Source of the DNA: Pseudomonas sp. H3(2019)
GTDB lineage: Bacteria > Pseudomonadota > Gammaproteobacteria > Pseudomonadales > Pseudomonadaceae
Assembly: GCF_007713465.1 (NCBI RefSeq)
Contig: NZ_VMSG01000014.1
Location: 1-64,000 of the forward strand
Length of the DNA stretch: 64,000 nt
Direction: 5' to 3'
Shown here: piece by piece, positions 46,716 through 55,360 of the stretch
Position numbering within the stretch: the stretch's first letter is position 1
Layout: each line of letters opens with the position of its first letter
Translations under genes and position numbers: made by a program
The notes under the pieces: model-generated
What the model was told of the DNA's origin: nothing
Database searches by the model: none
What the model saw: the letters and a program-made list of their open reading frames with translations, nothing else

Positions 46716-48098
46716 ATGAAACAACCCAAACCGAATTTCTACAACCTGGCCTGGCGTTGGCATTTTTATGCCGGGCTGTTCGTTGCGCCGTTCATGGTGA
46801 TGCTGGCCTTGACCGGCATCGTTTACCTGTTCAAACCGCAACTCGACCCACTGATGTATGGCAGCCTGCTCAATGTGCCGGCCGGCCATCACACCGTCAG
46901 TGCCGACGCGTTGCTGCGCCGTGTCAAAGAGACTTATCCACAGGGCCAGGTCAAGCAGTACCTGCCACCGGTCAATGCCGAGCGCAGCGCGCAGTTTGTC
47001 GTTAAAAATGCCGGCAGCGAGCTCAATGTCTTCATCGATCCGTATCACGCCGATATCCTCGGCGAGCAGGACGCGAAGAAAAACCTGCAAGCCATCGCCC
47101 GGGCCATTCACGGCGAATTGATGATCGGCACCGTCGGTGATCGGCTGGTCGAAATAGCGGCTGGCTGGGGCGTTGTGCTGGTGGTTTCCGGGATATTCCT
47201 GTGGTGGCCGCGCGGGAAAGCCGGTGCGGGGATCGTGTGGCCACGCTTCAGCAGTCGCGGCCGTGTGCTCTGGCGCGATCTGCACGCCGTGACCGGATTC
47301 TGGGGCGCGGCGTTTCTGCTGCTGATGCTGCTCAGCGGCATGACCTGGACCGGCTTCTGGGGCAAGCAATACGCGGAAGTCTGGAACCGCTTCCCGGCGG
47401 CCATGTGGAACAACGTGCCCACGTCCGACCAGCAAGCCCGCAGCCTCAACACCGCTACCCGTCAGACCGTGCCCTGGGCCATGGAAAACACGCCGATGCC
47501 GATGTCCGGTGACCACGCCGAACACATGGCGCACAACAGTGGCAGCAGCGCCCCGGCGGCGCCGACCATCAGCCTGCAAGACGTGCAGGACATTGCCGTT
47601 CAACGCCAGGTCGAGCCCGGTTACAGCATCACCTTCCCGACCACCGCCAGCGGCGTGTTCACCATCGCCGTATTCGCCGACGACCCGCGCAACGACGCCA
47701 CCCTGCATGTCGACCAATACAGCGGTGAAGTGCTGGCCGACGTGCGCTGGCAGCATTACGGCAACGTCGCCCGCGCCACGGAAATGGGTGTGATGCTGCA
47801 CGAAGGCAAGCTGTTCGGGCCGTTCAATCAGATCGTCGTGTTGCTGATCTGCCTGATGATCCTGCTCAGCGCCGTCAGTGGAGTGGTGATCTGGTGGAAG
47901 CGCCGCCCGCAGGGCAAGCTTGGTGTTCCGCCGTTGCGTCATGACCTGCCGACCTGGAAAGCCGGGGTGTTTATCATCCTCGCATTGGCGGTCGTATTCC
48001 CGTTGGTGGGTGCTTCGCTGATCGTGGTGTGGCTGCTGGACCGCATGCTGCTGTCGCGCTTGAACCGCCAGCCTGAATCGGCCTCATCTTCATCCTGA
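46716..48098 (+). CDS. PepSY-associated transmembrane protein
   Basis: A 460-residue inner-membrane protein with four membrane segments: near the N-terminus (FYAGLFVAPFMVMLALTGIV), about 145-165, about 195-215 (GFWGAAFLLLMLLSGMTWTG) and near 370-395 and 415-440 at the C-terminus. PepSY-like repeats occur in the periplasmic loops (HTVSADALLRRVKETYPQGQ; QDVQDIAVQRQVEPGYSITF). A His/Met-rich stretch (PMPMSGDHAEHMAHN) suggests metal contact. Such proteins accompany TonB receptors and may reduce imported metals. I used the ATG at 46716; an earlier one at 46695 is possible. Confidence 0.82.
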   Translation: MKQPKPNFYNLAWRWHFYAGLFVAPFMVMLALTGIVYLFKPQLDPLMYGSLLNVPAGHHTVSADALLRRVKETYPQGQVKQYLPPVNAERSAQFVVKNAGSELNVFIDPYHADILGEQDAKKNLQAIARAIHGELMIGTVGDRLVEIAAGWGVVLVVSGIFLWWPRGKAGAGIVWPRFSSRGRVLWRDLHAVTGFWGAAFLLLMLLSGMTWTGFWGKQYAEVWNRFPAAMWNNVPTSDQQARSLNTATRQTVPWAMENTPMPMSGDHAEHMAHNSGSSAPAAPTISLQDVQDIAVQRQVEPGYSITFPTTASGVFTIAVFADDPRNDATLHVDQYSGEVLADVRWQHYGNVARATEMGVMLHEGKLFGPFNQIVVLLICLMILLSAVSGVVIWWKRRPQGKLGVPPLRHDLPTWKAGVFIILALAVVFPLVGASLIVVWLLDRMLLSRLNRQPESASSSS

Positions 48099-48153
48099 AG
48101 ACAGCGAACTACATCAAAGGGCGCGCCAGACACTACAATCGCGCCCGCAGTTT

Positions 48154-48260
48154 GATCGTTCCCACGCTCTGCGTGGGAATGCAGCCCGGGACGCTCCGCG
48201 TCCCAAAAGCGGACGCAAAGCGTCCATTGAGGCGTTCCTTTGCTGCGCATGGGAACGCTC
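48154..48260. repeat. GATCGTTCCCACGC-type repeat, copy 3 (diverged right arm)
   Basis: A third copy of the composite palindrome. The left arm is intact (GATCGTTCCCACGCTCTGCG); the right arm is altered (TTCCTTTGCTGCGCATGGGA), so the palindrome is imperfect. It ends 12 bases before the ABC ATPase start. Confidence 0.88.
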
Positions 48261-48272
48261 CTAGGGAATGGC

Positions 48273-49172
48273 ATGACCTCGCTGAACCTCACCCACCTCG
48301 CCTGGACACCACTGGGCCATGGCCACTGTCATCACCAGTTCCAGCTGCGTGAGGCCAGCCTGCACGTGGCGGCCGGTGAGTTCGTCGGCTTGATCGGACC
48401 CAACGGCAGCGGCAAGACCAGCCTGTTGCGCTGCGCCTACCGGTTCAGCAAACCGGAATCCGGCGAGGTACATCTGGCCCATCACAACGTCTGGAAGCAG
48501 TCGTCGCGCTGGTGCGCACAACGCATTGCCGTGGTGTTGCAGGAGTTTCCCGATGCCTTCGGCCTGACCGTCGACGAAGTGGTCGCCATGGGCCGCACAC
48601 CGCACAAAGGTCTGTTCGATGGCGATACCCTGGAAGACCGTCGGATCGCCGAACAGGCGCTCGAAGCGGTCGGTCTCAAAGGCTTTGAAGATCACGCCTT
48701 TGCCACGCTGTCGGGCGGCGAAAAACAACGTGTCATTCTTGCCCGCGCCCTGACGCAACAGCCGCAATTGCTGATTCTCGATGAGCCGACCAACCACCTC
48801 GACCCACGCTATCAGCTCGAGCTGCTGCAATTGGTCAAACGCTTGCAGATCGGCACCCTGGCGAGCATCCACGACCTCAACCTGGCCGCTGCATTCTGCG
48901 ATCGGCTGTACGTGATCAACCACGGACGCATCGTCGCCAGCGGCACGCCAAAAGAAGTGCTGACGACCACGCTGCTGCGCGAGGTGTTCGGCGTCGAAGC
49001 GCTGATCGATGAACACCCGCTGTCCGGCTACCCCCGAATTACCTGGATAACCCAACATGACCTTGCGCACCCTGCTCCGCTCCAGCCTGTCCATCGCCCT
49101 GCTGCTGGGCAGCGCCCAGGCGTTCGCCGAAGCGACCCGTTACCCGTTGACGATACAGAGCTGCAACCGTGA
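48273..49172 (+). CDS. FecE/BtuD-type ABC transporter ATPase with extended C-terminus
   Basis: A 299-residue ATPase of the iron-siderophore/B12 importer family. Walker A is GPNGSGKTS, the signature [15 protein letters not shown], Walker [11 protein letters not shown], with an H-loop in [10 protein letters not shown]. The start at 48273 follows repeat copy 3. The conserved core ends at YPRITWIT; about 39 more residues run on over the first 116 bases of the next gene in another frame. A C-to-T change at 49053 would give TAA one base before the next ATG, so this looks like a recent stop loss. Forms an importer with the next two genes. Confidence 0.87.
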   Translation: MTSLNLTHLAWTPLGHGHCHHQFQLREASLHVAAGEFVGLIGPNGSGKTSLLRCAYRFSKPESGEVHLAHHNVWKQSSRWCAQRIAVVLQEFPDAFGLTVDEVVAMGRTPHKGLFDGDTLEDRRIAEQALEAVGLKGFEDHAFATLSGGEKQRVILARALTQQPQLLILDEPTNHLDPRYQLELLQLVKRLQIGTLASIHDLNLAAAFCDRLYVINHGRIVASGTPKEVLTTTLLREVFGVEALIDEHPLSGYPRITWITQHDLAHPAPLQPVHRPAAGQRPGVRRSDPLPVDDTELQP

Positions 49173-50016
49173 AGTGACGTTCAAGGAGGCGCCGAAACAC
49201 GCCCTCAGTCACGACATCAACATGACCCAGATGATGCTCGCCCTCGGCCTCAAACCACGGATGGTCGGCTACAGCGGCATCAGTGGCTGGAAAGCCGTAA
49301 CGCCCGAGATGCGGAGCATTCTCGACGGCCTGCCGGAGCTCGCGGCCAAGTACCCGTCGGTGGAAACCCTGCTCAACGCCAACGTCGATTTCTTCTTCGC
49401 CGGCTGGGATTACGGCATGCGCATTGGCGGCGACCTGACCCCGCAAACCCTCGGGCCGCTGGGGATCAACGTCTATGAACTGAGTGAGTCGTGCGCCTTC
49501 GTGATGAAGCGTCCGGCGGCCAGCCTCGATGACACCTACAACGACCTGCGCAACCTCGGCAAGATCTTCGACGTGCAGGATCGCGCCAACCGCTTGATCG
49601 GCGACATGCAGGCGCAAGTGGCCGAAGTTCGCAAAGACCTGCCAACGGAAAAACCGCGTGTATTCCTCTACGACAGCGGCGAAGACCGGGCCATGACCTC
49701 GGGCCGCCTGGGGATGCCGCAAGCACTGATCGACGCCGCCGGCGGGCGCAATATTCTCGACGATGTCGACGCGAGCTGGACCCGGGTCAACTGGGAAAAC
49801 GTCGTCGAGCGCAACCCGCAGGTGATCGTGATCGTCGACTACGGCGAAGTCAGTGCCGAGCAAAAAGAGCAGTTTTTGCTGAACAACAAAGCGCTGCAAT
49901 CGGTGGATGCGATCAAGAACCAGCGCTTCATCGTCATCCCTTACGTGCAGGCCACACCAGGGGTCGACAACGTGCTGGCAGTCGAAACCCTGGCCAAGGG
50001 TTTCCACGGCGAATGA
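49057..50016 (+). CDS. Periplasmic substrate-binding protein, FecB/BtuF family
   Basis: A 319-residue protein with a signal peptide ([20 protein letters not shown]). The two-lobe fold of cluster A-II proteins is suggested by EAPKHALSHDINMTQMMLAL, FFFAGWDYGMRI, a long central helix (about 175-200) and NPQVIVIVDYGEVSAEQKEQ. It probably binds a cobalamin-type or iron-chelate ligand. From memory, orthologues sit beside the cob genes in P. aeruginosa, but the ligand is not shown by sequence. The permease start overlaps its stop by four bases. Confidence 0.87.
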   Translation: MTLRTLLRSSLSIALLLGSAQAFAEATRYPLTIQSCNREVTFKEAPKHALSHDINMTQMMLALGLKPRMVGYSGISGWKAVTPEMRSILDGLPELAAKYPSVETLLNANVDFFFAGWDYGMRIGGDLTPQTLGPLGINVYELSESCAFVMKRPAASLDDTYNDLRNLGKIFDVQDRANRLIGDMQAQVAEVRKDLPTEKPRVFLYDSGEDRAMTSGRLGMPQALIDAAGGRNILDDVDASWTRVNWENVVERNPQVIVIVDYGEVSAEQKEQFLLNNKALQSVDAIKNQRFIVIPYVQATPGVDNVLAVETLAKGFHGE

Positions 50017-51023
50017 TCAATCGTCGCTATGCCTTGTTGCTGATTGCCCTCGGCGCGCTGTTGCTGGCGTCGTGTGTAGTGTCGCTGGGGTTCGGCCCGG
50101 CGCGGGTGCCGGTGGACGTGGTCTGGCGGATTCTGCTGCACAACCTTTTCGGTTTCGGCGTGCCGGACTGGAGCGCCGGTCAAGCGCACATCGTCTGGCT
50201 GATTCGCGTGCCGCGCATGTTGCTCGGGGCATTGGTGGGCGCGGGGCTGGCGCTGATCGGTGCGGTGCTGCAAGCGGTCACGCGCAACCCGTTGGCCGAC
50301 CCGCATTTGCTCGGCGTGACGTCCGGCGCGACCCTTGGCGCGGTGATCGTGGTGCTGCATGTGGGCGAGATCGTCGGCCTGCTGACCTTACCGATTGCCG
50401 CGTTCATCGGCGCGCTGTTGAGCATGCTGATCGTGTTGATGATCGCCAATCGCAACGGTCGGCTGGACAGTGATCGGCTGCTGCTGTGCGGGGTGGCGGT
50501 GTCGTTCGTGATGATGGCGGTCGCCAACCTGCTGCTGTTTCTCGGCGACCACCGGGCAAGCTCTGCGGTAATGTTCTGGATGCTCGGCGGCCTCGGGCTG
50601 GCGCGTTGGGAATTGCTGGCAGTGCCGGCGGCCAGCGTGCTGCTCGGGTTGATTTTGCTACTGGGCATGGCACGACCGCTGAACGCCTTGATGGCCGGCG
50701 AGCAGACCGCTGTCACACTCGGTCTGAATGCGCGCACCGTGCGTTTGCGGGTGTTTTTGATCGCCTCGTTGATGACCGGCGTATTGGTCTCGATCAGCGG
50801 TTCGATCGGTTTTGTCGGGCTGATGGTGCCGCACATTGCCCGGCGATTGGTCGGGGCCGAACATCGCAGATTGCTGCCGGTGTGCGTGTTGCTCGGCAGT
50901 GTGTTTCTGGTGTGGGTCGATGTCGCCGCACGCACGTTGATCGCCCCGGAGGACTTGCCAATCGGCATCGCCACCGCAGCCATCGGTGGCCTGTTCTTCA
51001 TCGGCCTGATGCGCCGCCGCTAA
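50013..51023 (+). CDS. FecCD-family ABC transporter permease
   Basis: A 336-residue membrane permease with about nine to ten helices. FecCD features are VWLIRVPRMLLGALVGAGLAL, QAVTRNPLADPHLLGVTSGA, and the cytoplasmic coupling region ISGSIGFVGLMVPHIARRLVGAEHRRLL. It pairs with the preceding ATPase and binding protein (ATGA overlap) to import an iron complex or cobalamin. It ends 18 bases before a palindromic repeat. Confidence 0.93.
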   Translation: MINRRYALLLIALGALLLASCVVSLGFGPARVPVDVVWRILLHNLFGFGVPDWSAGQAHIVWLIRVPRMLLGALVGAGLALIGAVLQAVTRNPLADPHLLGVTSGATLGAVIVVLHVGEIVGLLTLPIAAFIGALLSMLIVLMIANRNGRLDSDRLLLCGVAVSFVMMAVANLLLFLGDHRASSAVMFWMLGGLGLARWELLAVPAASVLLGLILLLGMARPLNALMAGEQTAVTLGLNARTVRLRVFLIASLMTGVLVSISGSIGFVGLMVPHIARRLVGAEHRRLLPVCVLLGSVFLVWVDVAARTLIAPEDLPIGIATAAIGGLFFIGLMRRR

Positions 51024-51040
51024 AACCCACCACTATCAAA

Positions 51041-51130
51041 TGTGGGAGCGAGCTTGCTCGCGATAGCGGTGGATCAGTCAGCATTGATAGCGACTGATAT
51101 ACCGTCATCGCGAGCAAGCTCGCTCCCACA
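51041..51130. repeat. REP-like repeat, GGGAGCGAGCTTGCTCGCGA type, copy 1
   Basis: A 23-bp arm (TGT then GGGAGCGAGCTTGCTCGCGA, 51041-51063) and its exact reverse complement (51108-51130) flank 44 bases of variable sequence. The same arms occur at 52667-52756. Each arm is itself partly palindromic (GCGAGCTTGCTCGC). Confidence 0.92.
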
Positions 51131-51170
51131 GTTGATTGGGGTAACCCCGAACCACTCAGCGCCCTAATGT

Positions 51171-51220
51171 GGCGCACCTCCTCGCACCAGCGCGCCAGAC
51201 GCGTCCCTTCATGGTGCGCC
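51171..51220 (+). promoter_or_regulatory. Possible NtrC enhancer region upstream of urtA
   Basis: Inverted half-sites GGCGCACC (51171-51178) and GGTGCGCC (51213-51220), with GCACCAGCGCGCC between, resemble NtrC half-sites (GCACC/GGTGC). They lie roughly 55-100 bases upstream of the sigma-54 element, a usual enhancer distance. The spacing differs from the classic site, so this is tentative. Confidence 0.3.
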
Positions 51221-51272
51221 GTTTACCCGCGCAACCGCTCTAACACGACATTTCCCTGCCTTTTACCGACCG

Positions 51273-51287
51273 GGCACAGCCCTTGCT
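51273..51287 (+). promoter_or_regulatory. Sigma-54 promoter for the urea transport operon
   Basis: GGCAC-AGCCC-TTGCT matches the -24/-12 consensus (GGCAC-N5-TTGCW) with correct spacing. It lies 64 bases upstream of the urtA ATG. Sigma-54 with NtrC under nitrogen limitation is the known control of urea uptake and urease in pseudomonads. Confidence 0.8.
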
Positions 51288-51351
51288 AAAGACCCTTCAG
51301 TAGTTCGCATCTGCCAACCAAGAAAACTCATAAGTTCATGGAGATCGCACA

Positions 51352-52617
51352 ATGAAGCGTCGTAGCTTGATCAAGGCTTTCACACTCTCGGCAAGCATTG
51401 CCGCGATGGGCATGACCTGGACTGTCCAGGCCGCCGAGACCATCAAGGTCGGGATCCTGCATTCGTTGTCCGGGACCATGGCGATCTCCGAAACCTCGCT
51501 CAAAGACATGGCGCTGATGACCATCGACGAGATCAACGCCAAGGGCGGGGTCAACGGCAAGATGCTCGAACCGGTGGTGGTCGACCCGGCGTCGAACTGG
51601 CCGCTGTTCGCGGAAAAGGGCCGGCAGTTGCTGACCCAGGACAAGGTCGCGGTGGTGTTCGGCTGCTGGACCTCGGTGTCGCGTAAGTCGGTATTGCCAG
51701 TGTTCGAAGAACTCAACGGCCTGCTGTTCTACCCGGTGCAGTACGAAGGCGAAGAGATGTCGCCGAACGTGTTCTACACCGGTGCCGCGCCGAACCAGCA
51801 GGCGATCCCGGCGGTGGAATACCTGATGAGCGAAGATGGTGGCAGCGCCAAGCGCTACTTCCTGCTCGGCACCGACTATGTCTACCCGCGCACCACCAAC
51901 AAGATCCTGCGCTCGTTCCTGCACTCCAAAGGCGTGGCTGACAAAGACATCGAAGAGGTCTACACGCCATTCGGCCACAGCGACTATCAAACCATCGTCG
52001 CCAACATCAAAAAATTCTCGGCCGGCGGCAAGACAGCGGTCATCTCCACGGTCAACGGCGACTCCAACGTGCCGTTCTATAAAGAGCTGGCGAACCAGGG
52101 CCTGAAAGCCACCGACGTTCCGGTCGTGGCGTTCTCGGTAGGCGAAGAGGAACTGCGCGGCATCGACACCAAACCGCTGGTGGGCAACCTCGCCGCGTGG
52201 AACTACTTCGAATCGGTGGATAACCCGGTGAACCAGAAGTTCGTCGCCGACTGGAAAGCCTATGCCAAAAAACACAACCTGCCGGGCGCCGATAAAGCGG
52301 TGACCAACGACCCGATGGAAGCCACCTACGTCGGCATCCACATGTGGGCGCAGGCAGCCGAAAAAGCCAGGTCCACCGATGTCGACAAGGTCCGTGAAGC
52401 GTTGGCTGGCCAGACTTTCGCCGCACCGTCGGGCTACACCCTGACCATGGACAAGACCAACCACCACCTGCACAAGCCGGTGATGATCGGCGAGATCCAG
52501 GCCGACGGTCAGTTCAACGTGGTCTGGCAGACCGAAGGCCCGATCCGCGCCCAGCCGTGGAGCCCGTTCATACCGGGTAACGACAAGAAGCCGGAGTATG
52601 CGGTGAAGAGCAACTGA
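51352..52617 (+). CDS. urtA: Urea ABC transporter binding protein UrtA
   Basis: A 421-residue periplasmic receptor of the branched-chain amino acid type specialised for urea. The leader MKRRSLIKAFTLSASIAAMG has a twin-arginine-like start, so export may be by Tat. Family signatures are IKVGILHSLSGTMAISETSL, VAVVFGCWTSVSRKSVLPVF, LFYPVQYEGEEMSPNVFYTG and DYVYPRTTNKILRSFL. It is the first gene of urtABCDE behind the sigma-54 promoter. ATGGAGATCGCAC gives GGAG upstream of the start. Confidence 0.96.
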   Translation: MKRRSLIKAFTLSASIAAMGMTWTVQAAETIKVGILHSLSGTMAISETSLKDMALMTIDEINAKGGVNGKMLEPVVVDPASNWPLFAEKGRQLLTQDKVAVVFGCWTSVSRKSVLPVFEELNGLLFYPVQYEGEEMSPNVFYTGAAPNQQAIPAVEYLMSEDGGSAKRYFLLGTDYVYPRTTNKILRSFLHSKGVADKDIEEVYTPFGHSDYQTIVANIKKFSAGGKTAVISTVNGDSNVPFYKELANQGLKATDVPVVAFSVGEEELRGIDTKPLVGNLAAWNYFESVDNPVNQKFVADWKAYAKKHNLPGADKAVTNDPMEATYVGIHMWAQAAEKARSTDVDKVREALAGQTFAAPSGYTLTMDKTNHHLHKPVMIGEIQADGQFNVVWQTEGPIRAQPWSPFIPGNDKKPEYAVKSN

Positions 52618-52666
52618 GCCACTGGATGTCAGGCCCGAGCACGGAGCTCAGGGTTGGCATAACTCC

Positions 52667-52756
52667 TGTGGGAGCGAGCTTGCTCGCGATGAGGCCATGA
52701 CAGTCGACATTGATGCTGAATGTCAGTCCGCTATCGCGAGCAAGCTCGCTCCCACA
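52667..52756. repeat. REP-like repeat, GGGAGCGAGCTTGCTCGCGA type, copy 2
   Basis: Arms at 52667-52689 and 52734-52756 are exact 23-bp reverse complements, identical to the arms at 51041. It lies between urtA and urtB and may lower expression of the permease genes relative to urtA by stabilising the upstream mRNA. Confidence 0.92.
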
Positions 52757-52778
52757 TTGACCGCGCAAGGCCAATGAC

Positions 52779-54281
52779 ATGCCCACTGCCCTTTACCGCT
52801 TCATCCTCGCCCTCGCACTGCTGTTGCCGATGGCCGCCCATGCCGGGGACGCCGAAGACTTCGTTGCGGCCAATCCGGTGCAGCAAGCCAAGCTGTTGGA
52901 AACCTGGGCCGCGCAACCCGACCCGGCCCGCATCGAACTGATCAACGCCCTGCAACAAGGCCAGTTGACCGTCGACGGCGAAGCCAGGACCCTGCGCCTG
53001 AACAATCGTCTGCGAGGCTTGATCGACACGGCGCTGGCCAGCCACCGACTGCTCGCCGCTGACACCAAAGTGCGTTTGAGTGCCGCGCAACAACTGCAAA
53101 AAAGCGCAAAACCTGCGCAGCTTGCATTCCTCGATCAGCAACTGGCTGGCGAAAAAGACCCAAGCGTTCACGCCGCCCTGAGCCTGGCGTTGGCCAATCT
53201 GCAACTGGTAGACACCGACCCGGCCGTGCGCCTCGCCGCAGTGCGCCTTCTGGGTGAAACCGGCGATCCGCTGGCCCGCACCCGCCTCGAAGGCTTGCTC
53301 CAACCCGGAGTCGAAGCCGACACCTCGGTGCACACGGCTGCCGAAACCAGCCTGGCGCAAGTCAAACGTAAACTGCTGATCGGCGAGCTCCTCGGCCAGG
53401 CCTTCAGTGGCATGTCCCTGGGTTCGATCCTGCTGTTGGCGGCCCTCGGTCTGGCGATCACCTTCGGCCTGCTTGGGGTGATCAACATGGCCCACGGCGA
53501 GATGCTGATGCTCGGGGCTTACTCCACTTATGTGGTGCAGTTGCTGTTTCAGCGCTTCACCCCGCAAGCGATCGAGTTCTATCCGCTGATCGCTTTGCCG
53601 GTGGCATTTTTTGTCACCGCCGGCGTCGGTATGGCGCTGGAGCGCACGGTAATTCGTCACCTCTACGGGCGACCACTGGAAACCCTGCTCGCCACCTGGG
53701 GCATCAGCCTGATGCTGATTCAGCTGGTGCGTTTGTTGTTCGGTGCGCAGAACGTCGAAGTGGCGAACCCGGCCTGGCTTTCGGGCGGGATTCAGGTACT
53801 GCCAAATCTGGTGCTGCCATACAACCGCATCGTGATCATCGCGTTCGCACTGTGTGTGGTGGTGCTGACCTGGCTGCTACTGAACAAGACCCGCCTCGGC
53901 TTGAACGTGCGCGCGGTCACCCAGAACCGCAACATGGCCGCCTGCTGTGGTGTGCCCACCGGGCGCGTCGACATGCTCGCCTTCGGCCTCGGTTCGGGCA
54001 TCGCCGGACTTGGCGGCGTGGCCCTGAGCCAGGTCGGCAACGTCGGCCCGGACCTCGGTCAGAGCTACATCATCGACTCGTTCCTGGTGGTGGTGCTCGG
54101 TGGCGTTGGTCAACTGGCCGGCAGCGTGCTCGCCGCGTTCGGCCTGGGGATCGCCAACAAGATTCTTGAACCACAAATCGGCGCCGTACTCGGCAAGATC
54201 CTGATCCTCGCGCTGATCATTCTGTTCATTCAGAAACGCCCGCAAGGACTCTTCGCACTCAAAGGACGGGTGATCGACTGA
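52779..54281 (+). CDS. urtB: Urea ABC transporter permease UrtB
   Basis: A 500-residue LivH-type permease. A signal peptide (FILALALLLPMAAHAG) and an extra N-terminal periplasmic helical domain (about 22-200, with repeat-like LRLNNRLRGLIDTALASHRL and DPAVRLAAVRLLGETGDP) precede eight or so membrane helices (SLGSILLLAALGLAITFGLL, GVINMAHGEMLMLGAY, LGGVGQLAGSVLAAFGLGIA). The periplasmic domain is typical of UrtB. TGATG overlap with urtC. Confidence 0.95.
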   Translation: MPTALYRFILALALLLPMAAHAGDAEDFVAANPVQQAKLLETWAAQPDPARIELINALQQGQLTVDGEARTLRLNNRLRGLIDTALASHRLLAADTKVRLSAAQQLQKSAKPAQLAFLDQQLAGEKDPSVHAALSLALANLQLVDTDPAVRLAAVRLLGETGDPLARTRLEGLLQPGVEADTSVHTAAETSLAQVKRKLLIGELLGQAFSGMSLGSILLLAALGLAITFGLLGVINMAHGEMLMLGAYSTYVVQLLFQRFTPQAIEFYPLIALPVAFFVTAGVGMALERTVIRHLYGRPLETLLATWGISLMLIQLVRLLFGAQNVEVANPAWLSGGIQVLPNLVLPYNRIVIIAFALCVVVLTWLLLNKTRLGLNVRAVTQNRNMAACCGVPTGRVDMLAFGLGSGIAGLGGVALSQVGNVGPDLGQSYIIDSFLVVVLGGVGQLAGSVLAAFGLGIANKILEPQIGAVLGKILILALIILFIQKRPQGLFALKGRVID

Positions 54282-55360
54282 TGAACCAGCCCCTGATGCT
54301 TACGGCCACGCAAAAGGCCGGTCCGAAAATCACGATCGCAGTGGGTGCGGTGATTCTCGCGCTACTACTGGCGATGCCGTTGCTGTCATTGCTGCCTGTC
54401 GACAGTGCGCTTCACGTCTCAGCCTACACACTGACACTGGTCGGCAAAATCCTCTGCTACGCCATCGTCGCTCTGGCGCTGGATCTGGTCTGGGGTTACG
54501 CCGGTTTGCTTTCGCTCGGCCATGGCCTGTTCTTCGCCCTCGGCGGCTATGCCATGGGCATGTACCTGATGCGCCAGGCCTCGGGCGATGGCCTGCCGGC
54601 GTTCATGACCTTCCTCTCGTGGAGCGAACTGCCGTGGTACTGGACCGGCACCAGCAACTTTATCTGGGCAATGTGCCTGGTGGTGCTGGCACCGGGTTTG
54701 CTGGCGCTGGTGTTCGGCTTCTTCGCCTTCCGCTCGCGGATCAAGGGCGTGTATTTTTCGATCATGACCCAGGCCCTGACCTTCGCCGGCATGCTGCTGT
54801 TTTTCCGCAACGAGACCGGTTTTGGTGGCAACAACGGCTTCACCAATTTCCGCACGATTCTGGGGTTCGGCATCACTGAACCGGGCACTCGCGCGGTGCT
54901 GTTCGCCGCCACCGTGCTGTTGCTGGTGGCGAGCCTGTTCATCGGCTGGCGCCTGGCGCAAAGCAAGTTCGGCCGGGTACTGACCGCCCTGCGCGACGCG
55001 GAAAACCGTCTGATGTTCTGCGGCTACGACCCACGCGGTTTCAAGCTGTTTGTCTGGGTCTTGAGTGCGGTGTTGTGCGGTCTGGCCGGTGCGCTGTATG
55101 TGCCGCAAGTCGGAATCATCAACCCCAGCGAAATGTCGCCGACCAACTCCATCGAAGCCGCCGTATGGGTCGCGCTCGGCGGGCGCGGCACGTTGATCGG
55201 GCCGCTGCTCGGCGCGGGTGTGGTCAATGGCATGAAGAGCTGGTTCACCGTGGCCTTTCCCGAATACTGGCTGTTCTTCCTCGGCGCGCTGTTCATCGTC
55301 GTGACCTTGTACCTGCCCAAAGGCGTGATCGGTTTGCTGAAGAAAAGGGGCGAACAATGA
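54281..55360 (+). CDS. urtC: Urea ABC transporter permease UrtC
   Basis: A 359-residue LivM-type permease with about ten membrane helices. Motifs are DLVWGYAGLLSLGHGLFFAL, GVYFSIMTQALTFAGMLLFF, GGNNGFTNFRTILGFGI, and ALRDAENRLMFCGYDPRGFK. It partners UrtB in the membrane. The start overlaps the urtB stop and its own stop overlaps the urtD start (ATGA). Confidence 0.95.
   Translation: MNQPLMLTATQKAGPKITIAVGAVILALLLAMPLLSLLPVDSALHVSAYTLTLVGKILCYAIVALALDLVWGYAGLLSLGHGLFFALGGYAMGMYLMRQASGDGLPAFMTFLSWSELPWYWTGTSNFIWAMCLVVLAPGLLALVFGFFAFRSRIKGVYFSIMTQALTFAGMLLFFRNETGFGGNNGFTNFRTILGFGITEPGTRAVLFAATVLLLVASLFIGWRLAQSKFGRVLTALRDAENRLMFCGYDPRGFKLFVWVLSAVLCGLAGALYVPQVGIINPSEMSPTNSIEAAVWVALGGRGTLIGPLLGAGVVNGMKSWFTVAFPEYWLFFLGALFIVVTLYLPKGVIGLLKKRGEQ

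Noticed and set aside
48240..48272. Upstream ATG start for the ABC ATPase
   Set aside because: It falls inside the palindromic repeat; the ATG at 48273 gives a normal N-terminus.
38657..51351. Cobalamin riboswitch upstream of cob or transporter genes
   Set aside because: I searched the leaders of cobG, cobL, the DUF2946 gene, the ABC ATPase and urtA by eye and saw no B12-box-like sequence or suitable fold.
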